Shown: piece after piece, positions 26,913 to 34,807 of the stretch
Layout of the letters: every line of letters begins with the position of its first letter
How positions within the stretch are numbered: the first letter of the stretch is position 1
DNA from: CAIYYX01 sp035530135
Lineage (GTDB): Bacteria > Pseudomonadota > Gammaproteobacteria > Burkholderiales > Rhodocyclaceae
DNA length: 64,000 nt
Reading direction: 5' to 3'
Assembly: GCA_035530135.1 (NCBI GenBank)
Contig: DATKVJ010000021.1
Coordinates: 18,594 to 82,593, forward strand
Notes under the pieces: generated by a model
The model's input: the letters and a program-made list of their open reading frames with translations, nothing else
Told to the model about the DNA's origin: nothing
Databases searched by the model: none
Position numbers and translations under genes: made by a program

Positions 26913-27133
26913 ATGAGCAGCGCGGCGAACGAAGCGGCGGTTTTCTACAGGCGGCAAGAACGATCTTCTGGGCGTTTTTCGGGGTTAGGCGCCGCAAGCA
27001 TAGCGAGTTCGATGCCGCCAGCCTGACCCCGGCGCAGATCATAGCGGCGGGAATTCTGGGCGGGGTGGTGTTTGTTCTGGTGCTGGTGGTCGTGGTCAGG
27101 CTCGTCATCATGGGCCACGGAGCAACAACTTGA
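26909..27133 (+). CDS. DUF2970 small membrane protein
   Basis: A 74-residue protein with an amphipathic start (FLQAARTIFWAFFGVRRRKH) and one transmembrane helix near the C-terminus (AGILGGVVFVLVLVVVVRLV). The GVRRR and DAASLTPAQIIAAGI pattern matches DUF2970, found between ctaG and coxC in beta-proteobacteria. A role in oxidase assembly is inferred from position only. It overlaps ctaG by 4 bp. Confidence 0.8.
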   Translation: MNEQRGERSGGFLQAARTIFWAFFGVRRRKHSEFDAASLTPAQIIAAGILGGVVFVLVLVVVVRLVIMGHGATT

Positions 27134-27146
27134 GAGGAGAAGGGAA

Positions 27147-27995
27147 ATGACGCAGGAAGCTAGCTACTATTACGTGCCGAGCCCGTCCTATTGGCCGCTG
27201 GTCGGGGCGTTAGCGCTGCTGCTGCTGGCTTCGGGGGCGGTATTGTGGGTCAACCACTATCATGCCGGCCCGCTGGTCGTGGCCGCCGGCTTCGCGGTAT
27301 TGATCTTCATGATGGCGGGATGGTTCCGCACGGTGATCCGGGAATCGGAGGGCGGACTGTACAACAAGCGGGTGGATTCCTCGTTCCGTTGGGCGATGAG
27401 CTGGTTCATCTTTTCCGAGGTGATGTTCTTCGCCGCCTTCTTCGGTGCCCTGTTCTACGCCCGGGTGCTGTCGATTCCGGATCTCGCCAGCGGCGAGACG
27501 CAGTCGCTCTGGCCGCACTTCGCCGCCATCTGGCCCAATGCCGGCCCGGCTTTCAAGGGCAGCTTCAGCCCGATGGAGGCGATGGGCATTCCCGCCATCA
27601 ATACCCTGCTGCTGCTCAGCTCGGGTGCTACCCTGACCTGGGCGCATTGGGGGCTACTGAAGAACAAGCGCACCCAGCTCACGCTCGGCCTGATCCTGAC
27701 CATCGCCCTGGGTGTGACCTTCCTGACGCTGCAGGTGCACGAATATTCCCATGCCTACGCCGAGATGAATCTGAAGCTGACCACCGGCATCTACGGCACC
27801 ACCTTCTTCATGCTGACCGGCTTCCACGGCCTGCACGTGACGATCGGCGTGACCATGCTGACCGTCATGTTGTTCCGCGTGCTGGCCGGCCATTTCAAGC
27901 CCGACCACCACTTCGGCTTCGAGGCGGTGGCCTGGTACTGGCACTTTGTCGATGTCGTCTGGCTGCTGCTGTTCGTGGTGGTGTATTGGCTATAA
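27147..27995 (+). CDS. coxC: Cytochrome c oxidase subunit III
   Basis: A 282-residue, seven-helix protein. ATG 27147 follows GAGGAGAAGGG, a strong ribosome binding site. Typical stretches are YYVPSPSYWPLVG, FIFSEVMFFAAFFGALF, LTLQVHEYSHAYAEM and TGFHGLHVTIG, then the C-terminal HFGFEAVAWYWHFVDVVWL. Subunit III stabilises the oxidase core and its proton uptake path. A strong terminator lies 47 bp after its stop. Confidence 0.96.
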   Translation: MTQEASYYYVPSPSYWPLVGALALLLLASGAVLWVNHYHAGPLVVAAGFAVLIFMMAGWFRTVIRESEGGLYNKRVDSSFRWAMSWFIFSEVMFFAAFFGALFYARVLSIPDLASGETQSLWPHFAAIWPNAGPAFKGSFSPMEAMGIPAINTLLLLSSGATLTWAHWGLLKNKRTQLTLGLILTIALGVTFLTLQVHEYSHAYAEMNLKLTTGIYGTTFFMLTGFHGLHVTIGVTMLTVMLFRVLAGHFKPDHHFGFEAVAWYWHFVDVVWLLLFVVVYWL

Positions 27996-28041
27996 TCTGC
28001 GGGCCCGGGAGGGGGAACCCGAGCGGGCTGCGCCGCGCACA

Positions 28042-28069
28042 CGCCGCACTTGGTGCGGCGGCTTTTTTT
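28042..28069 (+). terminator. Rho-independent terminator after coxC
   Basis: A perfect 8-bp stem CGCCGCAC (28042-28049) / GTGCGGCG (28053-28060) with a 3-nt loop, followed after GC by seven T residues (28063-28069). It ends the coxBA-ctaG-coxC transcription unit, at least in part. The convergent DUF2909 gene ends 9 bp further on. Confidence 0.85.
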
Positions 28070-28077
28070 GAGGGGCG

Positions 28078-28272
28078 CTAAGCCCTCCCGCCGATGATGC
28101 CGAAGTGGTAGCCGGCCATCAACAGGACGAACAGCAGGATCGAGAGGCCGACCCGGAGGGTGAGGGCCTTGACCGTGCGCTGGGAGCCGGGCTTGTCGGA
28201 GAACAAGAAGAACAAGGCCGAGCCCAAGCTGCCGAGTATGGCCAGGAGCAGCGCGATGACGATGATTCTCAC
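28078..28272 (-). CDS. DUF2909 twin-transmembrane protein
   Basis: A 64-residue protein starting at GTG 28272 with AGAGGG about 6 bases upstream. It has two helices: VRIIVIALLLAILGSLGSAL and VGLSILLFVLLMAGYHFGII, with FSDKPGSQRTVKAL between. This pattern matches DUF2909, which in beta-proteobacteria lies between coxC and the SURF1 gene on the opposite strand, as here. Function unknown; a role in oxidase biogenesis is inferred from conserved position. Confidence 0.8.
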   Translation of the reverse strand: MRIIVIALLLAILGSLGSALFFLFSDKPGSQRTVKALTLRVGLSILLFVLLMAGYHFGIIGGRA

Positions 28273-28290
28273 GGAATACCCTCTTTGAAA

Positions 28291-29028
28291 ATGCGACAGT
28301 CTAGCGCATCCGACGGGCGCCCGAAGCGGCCGGCATCTAGGTTTTGGCCGACCGTCGCCGCGATCGTCGTGGTCGTCGTCACCGTCCTGCTGGGGCGCTG
28401 GCAGTTGGACCGGGCGCACATGAGGGAAGCGCGGCAGGCGCGCTTTGATGCCTTGGCGAAGCTGGCTCCCGTCGCCATCGGCGGCGAGCTGGTCGACGGC
28501 AACAGCCTTGATTATCACCGGGTGGTCGCTCGCGGCCGCTGGTTGACGCAGTACGGGATCTTTCTCGACAACCAGGTGCATCAGGGACAGGATGGCTATG
28601 ATGTCTATATGCCCCTGAGGCTGGAAGACAGCGAGCTCTGTCTCTTGGTCGACCGCGGCTGGGTCGCCGCCGGCTCGGACCGCGCGCACTTGCCGGCGAT
28701 CAAGACCCCGGCTGGCAGCGTTGAGGTCCTGGGCGGCGTTCAATTGCCACCGAGGTTCAAAGAATTCGGCAGCACTTACAAGGAGGGCCGGATCTGGGAG
28801 AACGTCACACAGGAACGCTTCCGCGCATGGTCGGGTCTCAAGCTGCAGCCGGTGATCATCCGGCAGACCAACGAGCCGGGGGACGGACTGATCAGGGACT
28901 GGCCCAGGCCCGATTCCGGCGCCGACCGGAACCGCGGCTACGCCTTTCAGTGGTTCGCTTTTGCTGTACTGGCCTGCCTGTTGTGGGCTTATCATTTTTT
29001 TCGAAGAGGTTCCCCTGATGTCGACTAA
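28291..29028 (+). CDS. SURF1-family cytochrome oxidase assembly protein
   Basis: A 245-residue protein with two terminal membrane helices flanking a periplasmic domain. ATG 28291 gives the N-terminal helix (FWPTVAAIVVVVVTVLLGRWQLDRA, cut here by the GRWQL signature). The middle has YHRVVARGRW and FLDNQVHQG, and the C-terminus NRGYAFQWFAFAVLACLLWAYHFF. SURF1 assists heme a insertion into CoxA. It is divergent from the DUF2909 gene by 18 bp. Confidence 0.9.
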   Translation: MRQSSASDGRPKRPASRFWPTVAAIVVVVVTVLLGRWQLDRAHMREARQARFDALAKLAPVAIGGELVDGNSLDYHRVVARGRWLTQYGIFLDNQVHQGQDGYDVYMPLRLEDSELCLLVDRGWVAAGSDRAHLPAIKTPAGSVEVLGGVQLPPRFKEFGSTYKEGRIWENVTQERFRAWSGLKLQPVIIRQTNEPGDGLIRDWPRPDSGADRNRGYAFQWFAFAVLACLLWAYHFFRRGSPDVD

Positions 29029-29581
29029 TGGCCGCCGAACGCTCCTGTTGCTTGGGGTAATTTCCGTGCTTCCCATGCTCGCCGCCTACGTCGTCTATTT
29101 GAACTGGCGCCCGGCGCATAGCGTCAATCACGGCGAGTTGATCGCAAGCCGTAGGCTGCCGAGCGGCCTGCTGACTGACCTGGCCGGCAAACCTTTCTCG
29201 AGCGATGTGCTGCACGGCAAGTGGCAGCTGGTCACCATACAGCCGCCGTCGTGCGACCGAAGATGCCAGCGCAGCCTCTATTACATCCGCCAGGTACGCC
29301 TGACCCAGGGCGAGAACATGAGCCGGGTCGGGCGACTGTGGCTGCTCTCCGGCGCCGGCGTTCCGGATCCGAAGCTGCTGGCCGAGCATTCCGGACTCCT
29401 GGTGGCGCGCGCCCAGGATCCGGCCTGGCTGTCGGCGTTTCCGGCCAAGCGCGATCCGTCCGCGCACATCTACCTGATCGATCCGCTCGGCAACTTCGTG
29501 TTGCGCTACGACGACGGTGCGGACCCGAAGGGCATGATCAAGGATCTGACGCGCCTGCTCCAGGTTTCCCAGATCGGTTGA
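29018..29581 (+). CDS. SCO-like membrane protein of the cox cluster
   Basis: A 187-residue protein with one N-terminal membrane helix (LLLLGVISVLPMLAAYVVYL) and a periplasmic thioredoxin-like domain. The motif PPSCDRRCQRSLYYIRQ has the Cys-x3-Cys spacing of SCO proteins, but the usual distal His motif is not evident. Proteins at this position in beta-proteobacteria are annotated as cytochrome oxidase associated. A copper or redox role is plausible. It overlaps the SURF1 gene by 11 bp. Confidence 0.75.
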   Translation: MSTNGRRTLLLLGVISVLPMLAAYVVYLNWRPAHSVNHGELIASRRLPSGLLTDLAGKPFSSDVLHGKWQLVTIQPPSCDRRCQRSLYYIRQVRLTQGENMSRVGRLWLLSGAGVPDPKLLAEHSGLLVARAQDPAWLSAFPAKRDPSAHIYLIDPLGNFVLRYDDGADPKGMIKDLTRLLQVSQIG

Positions 29582-29616
29582 CTTCGGGTACGCACCACAG
29601 CGATGATGAACGAGTC

Positions 29617-30501
29617 ATGACCAGTATCTCCATCCAGCCCGCAATGCGCCAGGTCAGCGAGTATCTCGCCTTGACCAAGCCGCGCGTGATCACGCTGATC
29701 GTCTTTTGCGCCTTCATCGGCATGCTGCTGGCCCCGACCGACCGCATGACCCCGGGGCTGGTCTTAGCAGCGACGCTGGGCATAACCCTGGTCGCCGCGG
29801 CTGCCGCGGCGCTGAACTGCCTGATCGAGCAGAAAATCGACAGCGTCATGGCCAGGACGCGGGCGCGTCCGCTGCCGCGCGGAGCGCTCTCAGGGAGGGC
29901 CACGCTGATCTGGTCGGCCGGGCTCTGTCTCGCCGGCATGGCCATCCTCTACTACGGGGTCAATGCGCTGACGGCATGGCTGACGCTGGCCACCTTCATC
30001 GGCTACGCGATCATCTATACCGTCATTCTGAAGCCCTTGACGCCGCAGAATATCGTGATCGGCGGACTCTCCGGCGCCATGCCGCCGGTGCTCGGCTGGG
30101 CCGCCATGACCGGAGAAGTGAGCGGCCAGGCTTGGCTGCTCGCTCTGATCATCTTCGTCTGGACACCGCCCCACTTCTGGGCGCTGGCGCTCTATCGGAG
30201 CCGGGAATACGCCACGGCCGGCGTGCCGATGCTGCCGGTCACCCACGGTTCCCGATTCACCGGCCTGCATATCTTCCTCTACACCTGGCTGCTGACGGCC
30301 GTGACGCTGATGCCCTTCGTCATCCGCATGAGCGGCTGGTTCTATCTGGTGCCCGTGCTCGTTTTGGACGGAATCTTCCTCGCCTATGCCTGGCTGCTGT
30401 GGCGCGATTACAGCGACCGCGTGGCGCAAAAGACCTTCCGCTATTCGATCTTCTATCTCTCCGCCCTGTTCTCGGCCCTGCTGATCGACCATTACCTATG
30501 A
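29617..30501 (+). CDS. ctaB: Protoheme IX farnesyltransferase (heme O synthase)
   Basis: A 294-residue UbiA-family prenyltransferase with about nine helices. ATG 29617 gives an N-terminus that includes YLALTKPRVITLIVFCAF. The polyprenyl-binding motif lies in LNCLIEQKIDSVMARTRARP and the second site in WTPPHFWALALYRSREYA. It adds farnesyl to heme B to make heme O. The following step, heme O to heme A by CtaA/Cox15, has no gene here, although cox15 usually sits just upstream of ctaB. Confidence 0.95.
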   Translation: MTSISIQPAMRQVSEYLALTKPRVITLIVFCAFIGMLLAPTDRMTPGLVLAATLGITLVAAAAAALNCLIEQKIDSVMARTRARPLPRGALSGRATLIWSAGLCLAGMAILYYGVNALTAWLTLATFIGYAIIYTVILKPLTPQNIVIGGLSGAMPPVLGWAAMTGEVSGQAWLLALIIFVWTPPHFWALALYRSREYATAGVPMLPVTHGSRFTGLHIFLYTWLLTAVTLMPFVIRMSGWFYLVPVLVLDGIFLAYAWLLWRDYSDRVAQKTFRYSIFYLSALFSALLIDHYL

Positions 30502-31082
30502 TGCCGAAGCTTCGTTGGCTGCTGTCACTCATCGTCTTGGTGCTCGCCGCTTGCGGCCAGGCGCCTCACTTTGTCAGCACCGACATCACCGGCGCCAACT
30601 TCGGCCGCGACTTCGCCCTGACCGACCAAACCGGCCATCTGCGCCACCTCTCGGACTACAAAGGCAAGGCGGTGGTGATCTTCTTTGGCTATACCCAATG
30701 TCCGGATGTTTGTCCGACGACGCTGGCGGGCCTGGCCGCGGCGATGAAGCTGCTCGGCAATGACGCCAAGCGCGTCCAGGTGCTGTTCGTGACCGTCGAT
30801 CCCGAGCGCGACACTCAGGCGCTGCTCGCGGCCTATGTGCCCCAGTTCGACCCGTCTTTCGTCGGTTTGTACGGTGATGCCGCGACCACCGCCGCCACGG
30901 CCAAGGAATTCAAGGTGTTCTACCAGAAGGTTGCGGGCAGCACGCCCCAGACCTACACCATGGACCATACCGCCAGCAGCTACGCTTACGACCCGCGGGG
31001 CAGGCTGCGGCTGATGATCCGACATGATGAAACGCCGCAGAACATAGCGGACGATCTCAAACTGCTGCTGGACGGGAAATGA
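30498..31082 (+). CDS. SCO1/SenC copper chaperone
   Basis: A 194-residue lipoprotein-like protein: signal peptide with lipobox LAAC, then a thioredoxin fold with the copper/redox motif GYTQCPDVCPTT and the third ligand in MDHTASSYAYD. SCO1 supplies copper to CuA of CoxB. Its start overlaps the ctaB stop (ATGA; a second ATG follows directly), and a hairpin lies just downstream. It is the last gene of the oxidase cluster. Confidence 0.92.
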   Translation: MMPKLRWLLSLIVLVLAACGQAPHFVSTDITGANFGRDFALTDQTGHLRHLSDYKGKAVVIFFGYTQCPDVCPTTLAGLAAAMKLLGNDAKRVQVLFVTVDPERDTQALLAAYVPQFDPSFVGLYGDAATTAATAKEFKVFYQKVAGSTPQTYTMDHTASSYAYDPRGRLRLMIRHDETPQNIADDLKLLLDGK

Positions 31083-31086
31083 AAAT

Positions 31087-31111
31087 GGGCGGCGAAATCA
31101 TCCCGCCGCCC
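31087..31111 (-). terminator. Terminator hairpin between sco1 and rpoH
   Basis: GGGCGGCG (31087-31094) and CGCCGCCC (31104-31111) form an 8-bp stem with a 9-nt loop. Read on the minus strand it is followed by a T-rich run (ATTTTCATTT), so it suits rpoH best; it may serve both converging units. Confidence 0.65.
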
Positions 31112-31134
31112 GTCTTCGCGTCGCGTCTAGGCGC

Positions 31135-32013
31135 TCATGCCGCCAGCGTACCACGCATGTTCTGCAGCGCCTTGGCCTCGATTTGCCGGATGCGCTCCGC
31201 CGAGACCCCGTACTCCGCGGCCAGTTCGTGCAAGGTCGCCGCCTCGCCTTCTTCCGCCAGCCAACGCCGCGTCACGATTGCCCGGCTGCGCGGGTCAAGC
31301 GCGTCGAGCGCTGTGCGCAGCCCCTCACCCTGGAGGCGGTCGTATTCTTTGCGCTCGAGTATCGCCGTCGGCTCGGCGCCGGCGTCCGAGGCAAGATAGG
31401 CGATCGGCGCGTAGCGCTCCTCCTCGTCGTCGCTCAAGGGTTCGAGGGAAATATCCTGGCCAGAGAGCCGGGTCTCCATCTCGATCACTTCCTCCGGTTT
31501 GACGCTGAGTTGCTTGGCCATTGCCTGGACCTCATCGGCGCCGAGGGTAGACAGGCTCTGCTTCAGGCTGCGAAGATTGAAGAACAGCTTGCGCTGCGCC
31601 TTGGTGGTTGCGATCTTCACCAGACGCCAGTTTCTCAGGATGTACTCGTGGATCTCCGCTTTGATCCAGTGCATCGCAAAGGACACCAGGCGGACTCCGC
31701 GTTCCGGGTCGAAACGCTTGACCGCCTTCATCAGACCGATATTGCCTTCCTGGATCAGATCGGCGTGAGGCAACCCATAACCCAGATAGCCGCGGGCGAT
31801 CGAGATCACCAGCCGCAGGTGAGAAAGCACCAGCGTGCGAGCCGCCTCCAGATCTTCGTGGTCGCGCAACCGCCGGGCCAGATCGACCTCCTGATCTTCC
31901 GACAGCATCGGCATCCGATACGCGGACTGGATGTAAGTCTCCAGACTTCCTGCGCCGGCGGGCAGTGCAAGAAAATCAATGGATAGCGACGCGCTCGACA
32001 AGGCATTACCCAT
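31135..32013 (-). CDS. rpoH: RNA polymerase heat-shock sigma factor RpoH (sigma 32)
   Basis: A 292-residue sigma factor. ATG 32013 lies 7 bases after AAGGAGGA; the ATG at 32019 is too close to that site. Region 2 has DLIQEGNIGLMKAVKRFDPERGVRL and the RpoH box region near QRKLFFNLRSLK; region 4 ends with ERIRQIEAKALQNMR. It directs transcription of chaperone and protease genes under heat stress. The leader carries a near-perfect CIRCE operator, so HrcA repression is likely. The order ftsY-ftsE-ftsX-rpoH is conserved. Confidence 0.96.
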   Translation of the reverse strand: MGNALSSASLSIDFLALPAGAGSLETYIQSAYRMPMLSEDQEVDLARRLRDHEDLEAARTLVLSHLRLVISIARGYLGYGLPHADLIQEGNIGLMKAVKRFDPERGVRLVSFAMHWIKAEIHEYILRNWRLVKIATTKAQRKLFFNLRSLKQSLSTLGADEVQAMAKQLSVKPEEVIEMETRLSGQDISLEPLSDDEEERYAPIAYLASDAGAEPTAILERKEYDRLQGEGLRTALDALDPRSRAIVTRRWLAEEGEAATLHELAAEYGVSAERIRQIEAKALQNMRGTLAA

Positions 32014-32035
32014 AGCCATTCCTCCTTGTTTCATT

Positions 32036-32062
32036 TTAGCACTCTCGGCATTCGAGTGCCAA
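32036..32062. promoter_or_regulatory. CIRCE-like HrcA operator upstream of rpoH
   Basis: TTAGCACTC (32036-32044), 9 bp, GAGTGCCAA (32054-32062): identical to the CIRCE consensus TTAGCACTC-N9-GAGTGCTAA except one base. It sits 22 bp upstream of the chosen rpoH start, between the ftsX stop and the ribosome binding site. CIRCE is the binding site of the heat-shock repressor HrcA. Confidence 0.85.
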
Positions 32063-32079
32063 TCCGGGCGGGAGTTCCC

Positions 32080-32982
32080 TCAGACGGGATCGCGTAGGTG
32101 GCGGCCCAGCGACAGGGCGGCGCCGAGCCAGCCCAGGCTCGCCGAGAAGCCCAGCAGGAGCAGGGAGTCGGGTAGCCCGAGCGGCTTCAGGGCGGCACTG
32201 GCGTGGTACAGCGCCGCCAATTCGGCCACCGGACCGCTCAGCGCCAGGGTCACGGCGAGCACGATCAGCCACGCGACCGCCCCGCCGAGCAGCCCCTGCA
32301 CGGCGCCGAAGTAGTAGAAAGGCCTGCAGATGAAGACGTCGGTCGCTCCGAGCAGCCGGCTCAGCTCGATCTCGGCGCGCTGGTTGAGAACCTGGAGGCG
32401 GATGGTGGTGAAGGTGATCGCCACCAGTCCCAGTCCGAGCAAGGCGGCCAGGACGGCCACGCTGGTCCGTCCTAGGCGCAGCAGGGCGTCGAGCCGATGA
32501 ACCCAGGCGGAGTCGAGCTGGACGTGGTCGACCTTCGGCCAGCGGCGGAACTCGTCGCGCAGTTCATCCATCGCCGCCGGGCTGGCGTTGCGCGGGGTCA
32601 CGACATAAGCGTCAGGGAAGGGATTGCCGGGCAGGGCGGCGAGCACCTCCGCCAGTTCCTCGCGGGCCTGAAAGCGCTTCAGCGCCTCGCTCCGGGGGAC
32701 ATAGTGGAGATACCTGACCTGCGGATTGTTCTTCAGCCGGGTCGCTATCTCGTCCACCGCCTTGCGGTCGGCGTCGATGGCCAGGAACAGGGAGATCTGC
32801 GGCGCGGCAGCGGCATTCCTGACGATCTGCAAGGCGTTGCCGAGCAGCATCTGGCCGCCCGCCGGCAGGGCCAGCGCGATACCGACGGCGAGCAAGGAGA
32901 GCAGCGTGTTCACCGGTGCCGCCGCCAGGCGCGAGAACGCCCAAGCGAGCGCTCTGCCATGCTGCGCGAGCCAGGCGTTCAT
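32080..32982 (-). CDS. ftsX: Cell division protein FtsX
   Basis: A 300-residue membrane protein, start ATG 32982. It has an N-terminal helix (PVNTLLSLLAVGIALALPAG), a periplasmic domain with SLFLAIDADRKAVDEIA and PRSEALKRFQ, and three C-terminal helices in FtsX permease arrangement (VAVLAALLGLGLVAITF, then two more). FtsEX controls peptidoglycan hydrolases at the septum. The frame stays open to about 33042 with a TTG, but that part encodes repeat-like DNA. Unusually, about 100 bp separate it from ftsE. Confidence 0.9.
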   Translation of the reverse strand: MNAWLAQHGRALAWAFSRLAAAPVNTLLSLLAVGIALALPAGGQMLLGNALQIVRNAAAAPQISLFLAIDADRKAVDEIATRLKNNPQVRYLHYVPRSEALKRFQAREELAEVLAALPGNPFPDAYVVTPRNASPAAMDELRDEFRRWPKVDHVQLDSAWVHRLDALLRLGRTSVAVLAALLGLGLVAITFTTIRLQVLNQRAEIELSRLLGATDVFICRPFYYFGAVQGLLGGAVAWLIVLAVTLALSGPVAELAALYHASAALKPLGLPDSLLLLGFSASLGWLGAALSLGRHLRDPV

Positions 32983-33047
32983 GGCCGCCGCCGGGCCGCC
33001 CCAAGGCGGGCCATAGAAATTACTGCGAGCTTTGCGAGCCAAAGTCG

Positions 33048-33068
33048 CCCCCTTCCCTGGGAAGGGGG
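33048..33068. repeat. Palindromic hairpin in the ftsE-ftsX spacer
   Basis: CCCCCTTCC (33048-33056) and GGAAGGGGG (33060-33068) form a perfect 9-bp stem with a 3-nt loop, no following T-run. It is embedded in about 100 bp of non-coding DNA between two genes that are usually contiguous. It resembles the short C-rich palindromes dispersed in many beta-proteobacterial genomes. Confidence 0.65.
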
Positions 33069-33085
33069 ATGGGAGGCAGGCGCTA

Positions 33086-33739
33086 TCATGCTTGCATTTT
33101 CCCGTGGTCGAGCACCAGGCGCCGTGGCGCGAAGGGAGCGAACAGGGCGCCGTCGTAGGTGGCGATCAGGACGGTGACGCCGACACGATGGAAGTCTCGG
33201 AAAATTGCCGCGATCTCGCCCGCAGTCTGCGGATCGAGGTGGGCGGTCGGCTCGTCGGCGAGCAGGATGCCGGGTCTGCCCACCACCGCGCGGGCGATCG
33301 CCAGCCGCTGCTGCTCCCCGCCGGAGAGCGCGACGGGCAGCGCCTTTTCGCGATGGAGCAAGCCGACCTTGTCGAGCGCGGCGCGGACGCGCCCGGCAGC
33401 CTCTTTCGGGGGGAAGCCCGAGATCGACAGCGGCAGCATGATGTTTTCGAAGACGTTGCGGTCGAACAGCAGCTTCTGGTCCTGGAACACCAAGCCGAGA
33501 TTGCGGCGCAAATAAGGGATCGCAGCGCGCTTCAAGCGGCCGATGTCCTGGCCGCCCACCAGCACCGCGCCGACCGTGGGGCGTTCAATCGCCGCGATCA
33601 GTTTGAGCAGGGTGGTCTTGCCGGCGCCGGAATGGCCGCCAATCAGCACCAATTCGCCGGGCGCGACGGAAAAGCTGAGATCGTCAAGTGCGACCGCGTC
33701 GGGTGGATAGCGGCGGCAGACGTGCTCGAAGCGGATCAT
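33086..33739 (-). CDS. ftsE: Cell division ATP-binding protein FtsE
   Basis: A 217-residue ABC ATPase: Walker A GGHSGAGKTT, Q-loop LGLVFQDQKLL, signature LSGGEQQRLAIARA, Walker B ILLADEPTAHLD. It powers FtsX-mediated activation of septal hydrolases. Its ATG overlaps the ftsY stop by one base. Length matches the family. Confidence 0.95.
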   Translation of the reverse strand: MIRFEHVCRRYPPDAVALDDLSFSVAPGELVLIGGHSGAGKTTLLKLIAAIERPTVGAVLVGGQDIGRLKRAAIPYLRRNLGLVFQDQKLLFDRNVFENIMLPLSISGFPPKEAAGRVRAALDKVGLLHREKALPVALSGGEQQRLAIARAVVGRPGILLADEPTAHLDPQTAGEIAAIFRDFHRVGVTVLIATYDGALFAPFAPRRLVLDHGKMQA

Positions 33740-34698
33740 TACGGCTCGAACAGCGCAGCGACGAACTCGTGGGCGGAGAACGGCTGCAGGTCGTCTATGC
33801 CTTCGCCTACGCCGATGAAGCGCAGCGGGATGGGCTGCTGCCGAGCGATGGCGGCGATGACGCCGCCCTTGGCGGTGCCGTCGAGCTTGGTGACGATCAA
33901 GCCGGTGACCCCGATGGCCTTGTCGAAGGCGCGGACCTGGGCCAGCGTGTTCTGGCCGATGTTGGCGTCGAGCACCAGCATCACCTCGTGCGGTCCGGAG
34001 GGGTCCGCCTTCTGGATCACGCGCTTGACCTTGGCGATTTCCTCCATCAGGTGCAGCTGGGTCGGCAGGCGTCCCGCGGTGTCGGCCAGCACGACGTCGA
34101 TGCCGCGCGCTCTGGCGGCGTGGATGGCATCGAAGACGACGGCCGCCGGGTCGCCCGATTCCTGTGCGATCACCGTCACGCCGTTTCTCTCGCCCCAGGT
34201 CTGCAACTGCTCGCGCGCGGCGGCGCGGAAGGTATCTCCGGCGGCGAGCAGCACTGACTTGCCTTGAACCTGGAAGTGCCGGGCGAGTTTGCCGATCGAG
34301 GTAGTCTTGCCGGCGCCGTTGACTCCCGCGATCATGATGATGAAGGGTTTGTGCGTCGAGACGTCGAGCGGTTGCTGCAGCGGCGTCAGGAGCCGCTCCA
34401 GTGCCTGCGTCAAGGCTGCCTGCAACTGGCCCGGGGTCTCCAGCTTGTCCCGTTTGACGGCGGTCTTCAGCTCGTCCAGCAGATACTTGGTCGCCTCGAC
34501 GCCGACGTCGGCCATCAACAGCGTGGCTTCCAGTTCTTCCAACAAATCGTCGTCGATCCGGGCGCGACGGAACAGCGCCGCCAGCCGGCCACCAAACTGG
34601 GCACGGCTGCGCGACAAGCCCTGCTTCAGCCGTTCGGCCCAGCCTGGCCGGGTTTCTGCGGGAGCTTCTCCGGACTTTTTCTTGAGGAAACCGAGCAT
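33739..34698 (-). CDS. ftsY: Signal recognition particle receptor FtsY
   Basis: A 319-residue SRP GTPase. The N domain includes LLEELEATLLMADVGVEATKYLLDEL; the G domain has GVNGAGKTTSIGKLA, DTAGRLPTQ and TKLDGTAKGG. The acidic A domain is short, as in many proteobacteria outside the enterics. It docks ribosome-SRP complexes at the inner membrane. First gene of ftsY-ftsE-ftsX. Confidence 0.96.
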   Translation of the reverse strand: MLGFLKKKSGEAPAETRPGWAERLKQGLSRSRAQFGGRLAALFRRARIDDDLLEELEATLLMADVGVEATKYLLDELKTAVKRDKLETPGQLQAALTQALERLLTPLQQPLDVSTHKPFIIMIAGVNGAGKTTSIGKLARHFQVQGKSVLLAAGDTFRAAAREQLQTWGERNGVTVIAQESGDPAAVVFDAIHAARARGIDVVLADTAGRLPTQLHLMEEIAKVKRVIQKADPSGPHEVMLVLDANIGQNTLAQVRAFDKAIGVTGLIVTKLDGTAKGGVIAAIARQQPIPLRFIGVGEGIDDLQPFSAHEFVAALFEP

Positions 34699-34734
34699 GG
34701 GAGGAATCGTCTCTGGTTGGGCTGCGGTGCGCTA

Positions 34735-34763
34735 CTGACACAGCCTCTGCGAAGGCTTATGAT
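34735..34763 (+). promoter_or_regulatory. Sigma70-type promoter for the M16 peptidase genes
   Basis: CTGACA (34735-34740), a 17-bp spacer and TATGAT (34758-34763), each five of six to consensus. The start codon of the first M16 gene is 45 bp downstream. It lies in the divergent spacer with ftsY. Confidence 0.65.
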
Positions 34764-34807
34764 GCGCGGCTCGCACGAACTCATTTTAACAGAAGCGCTC
34801 AAAACTC

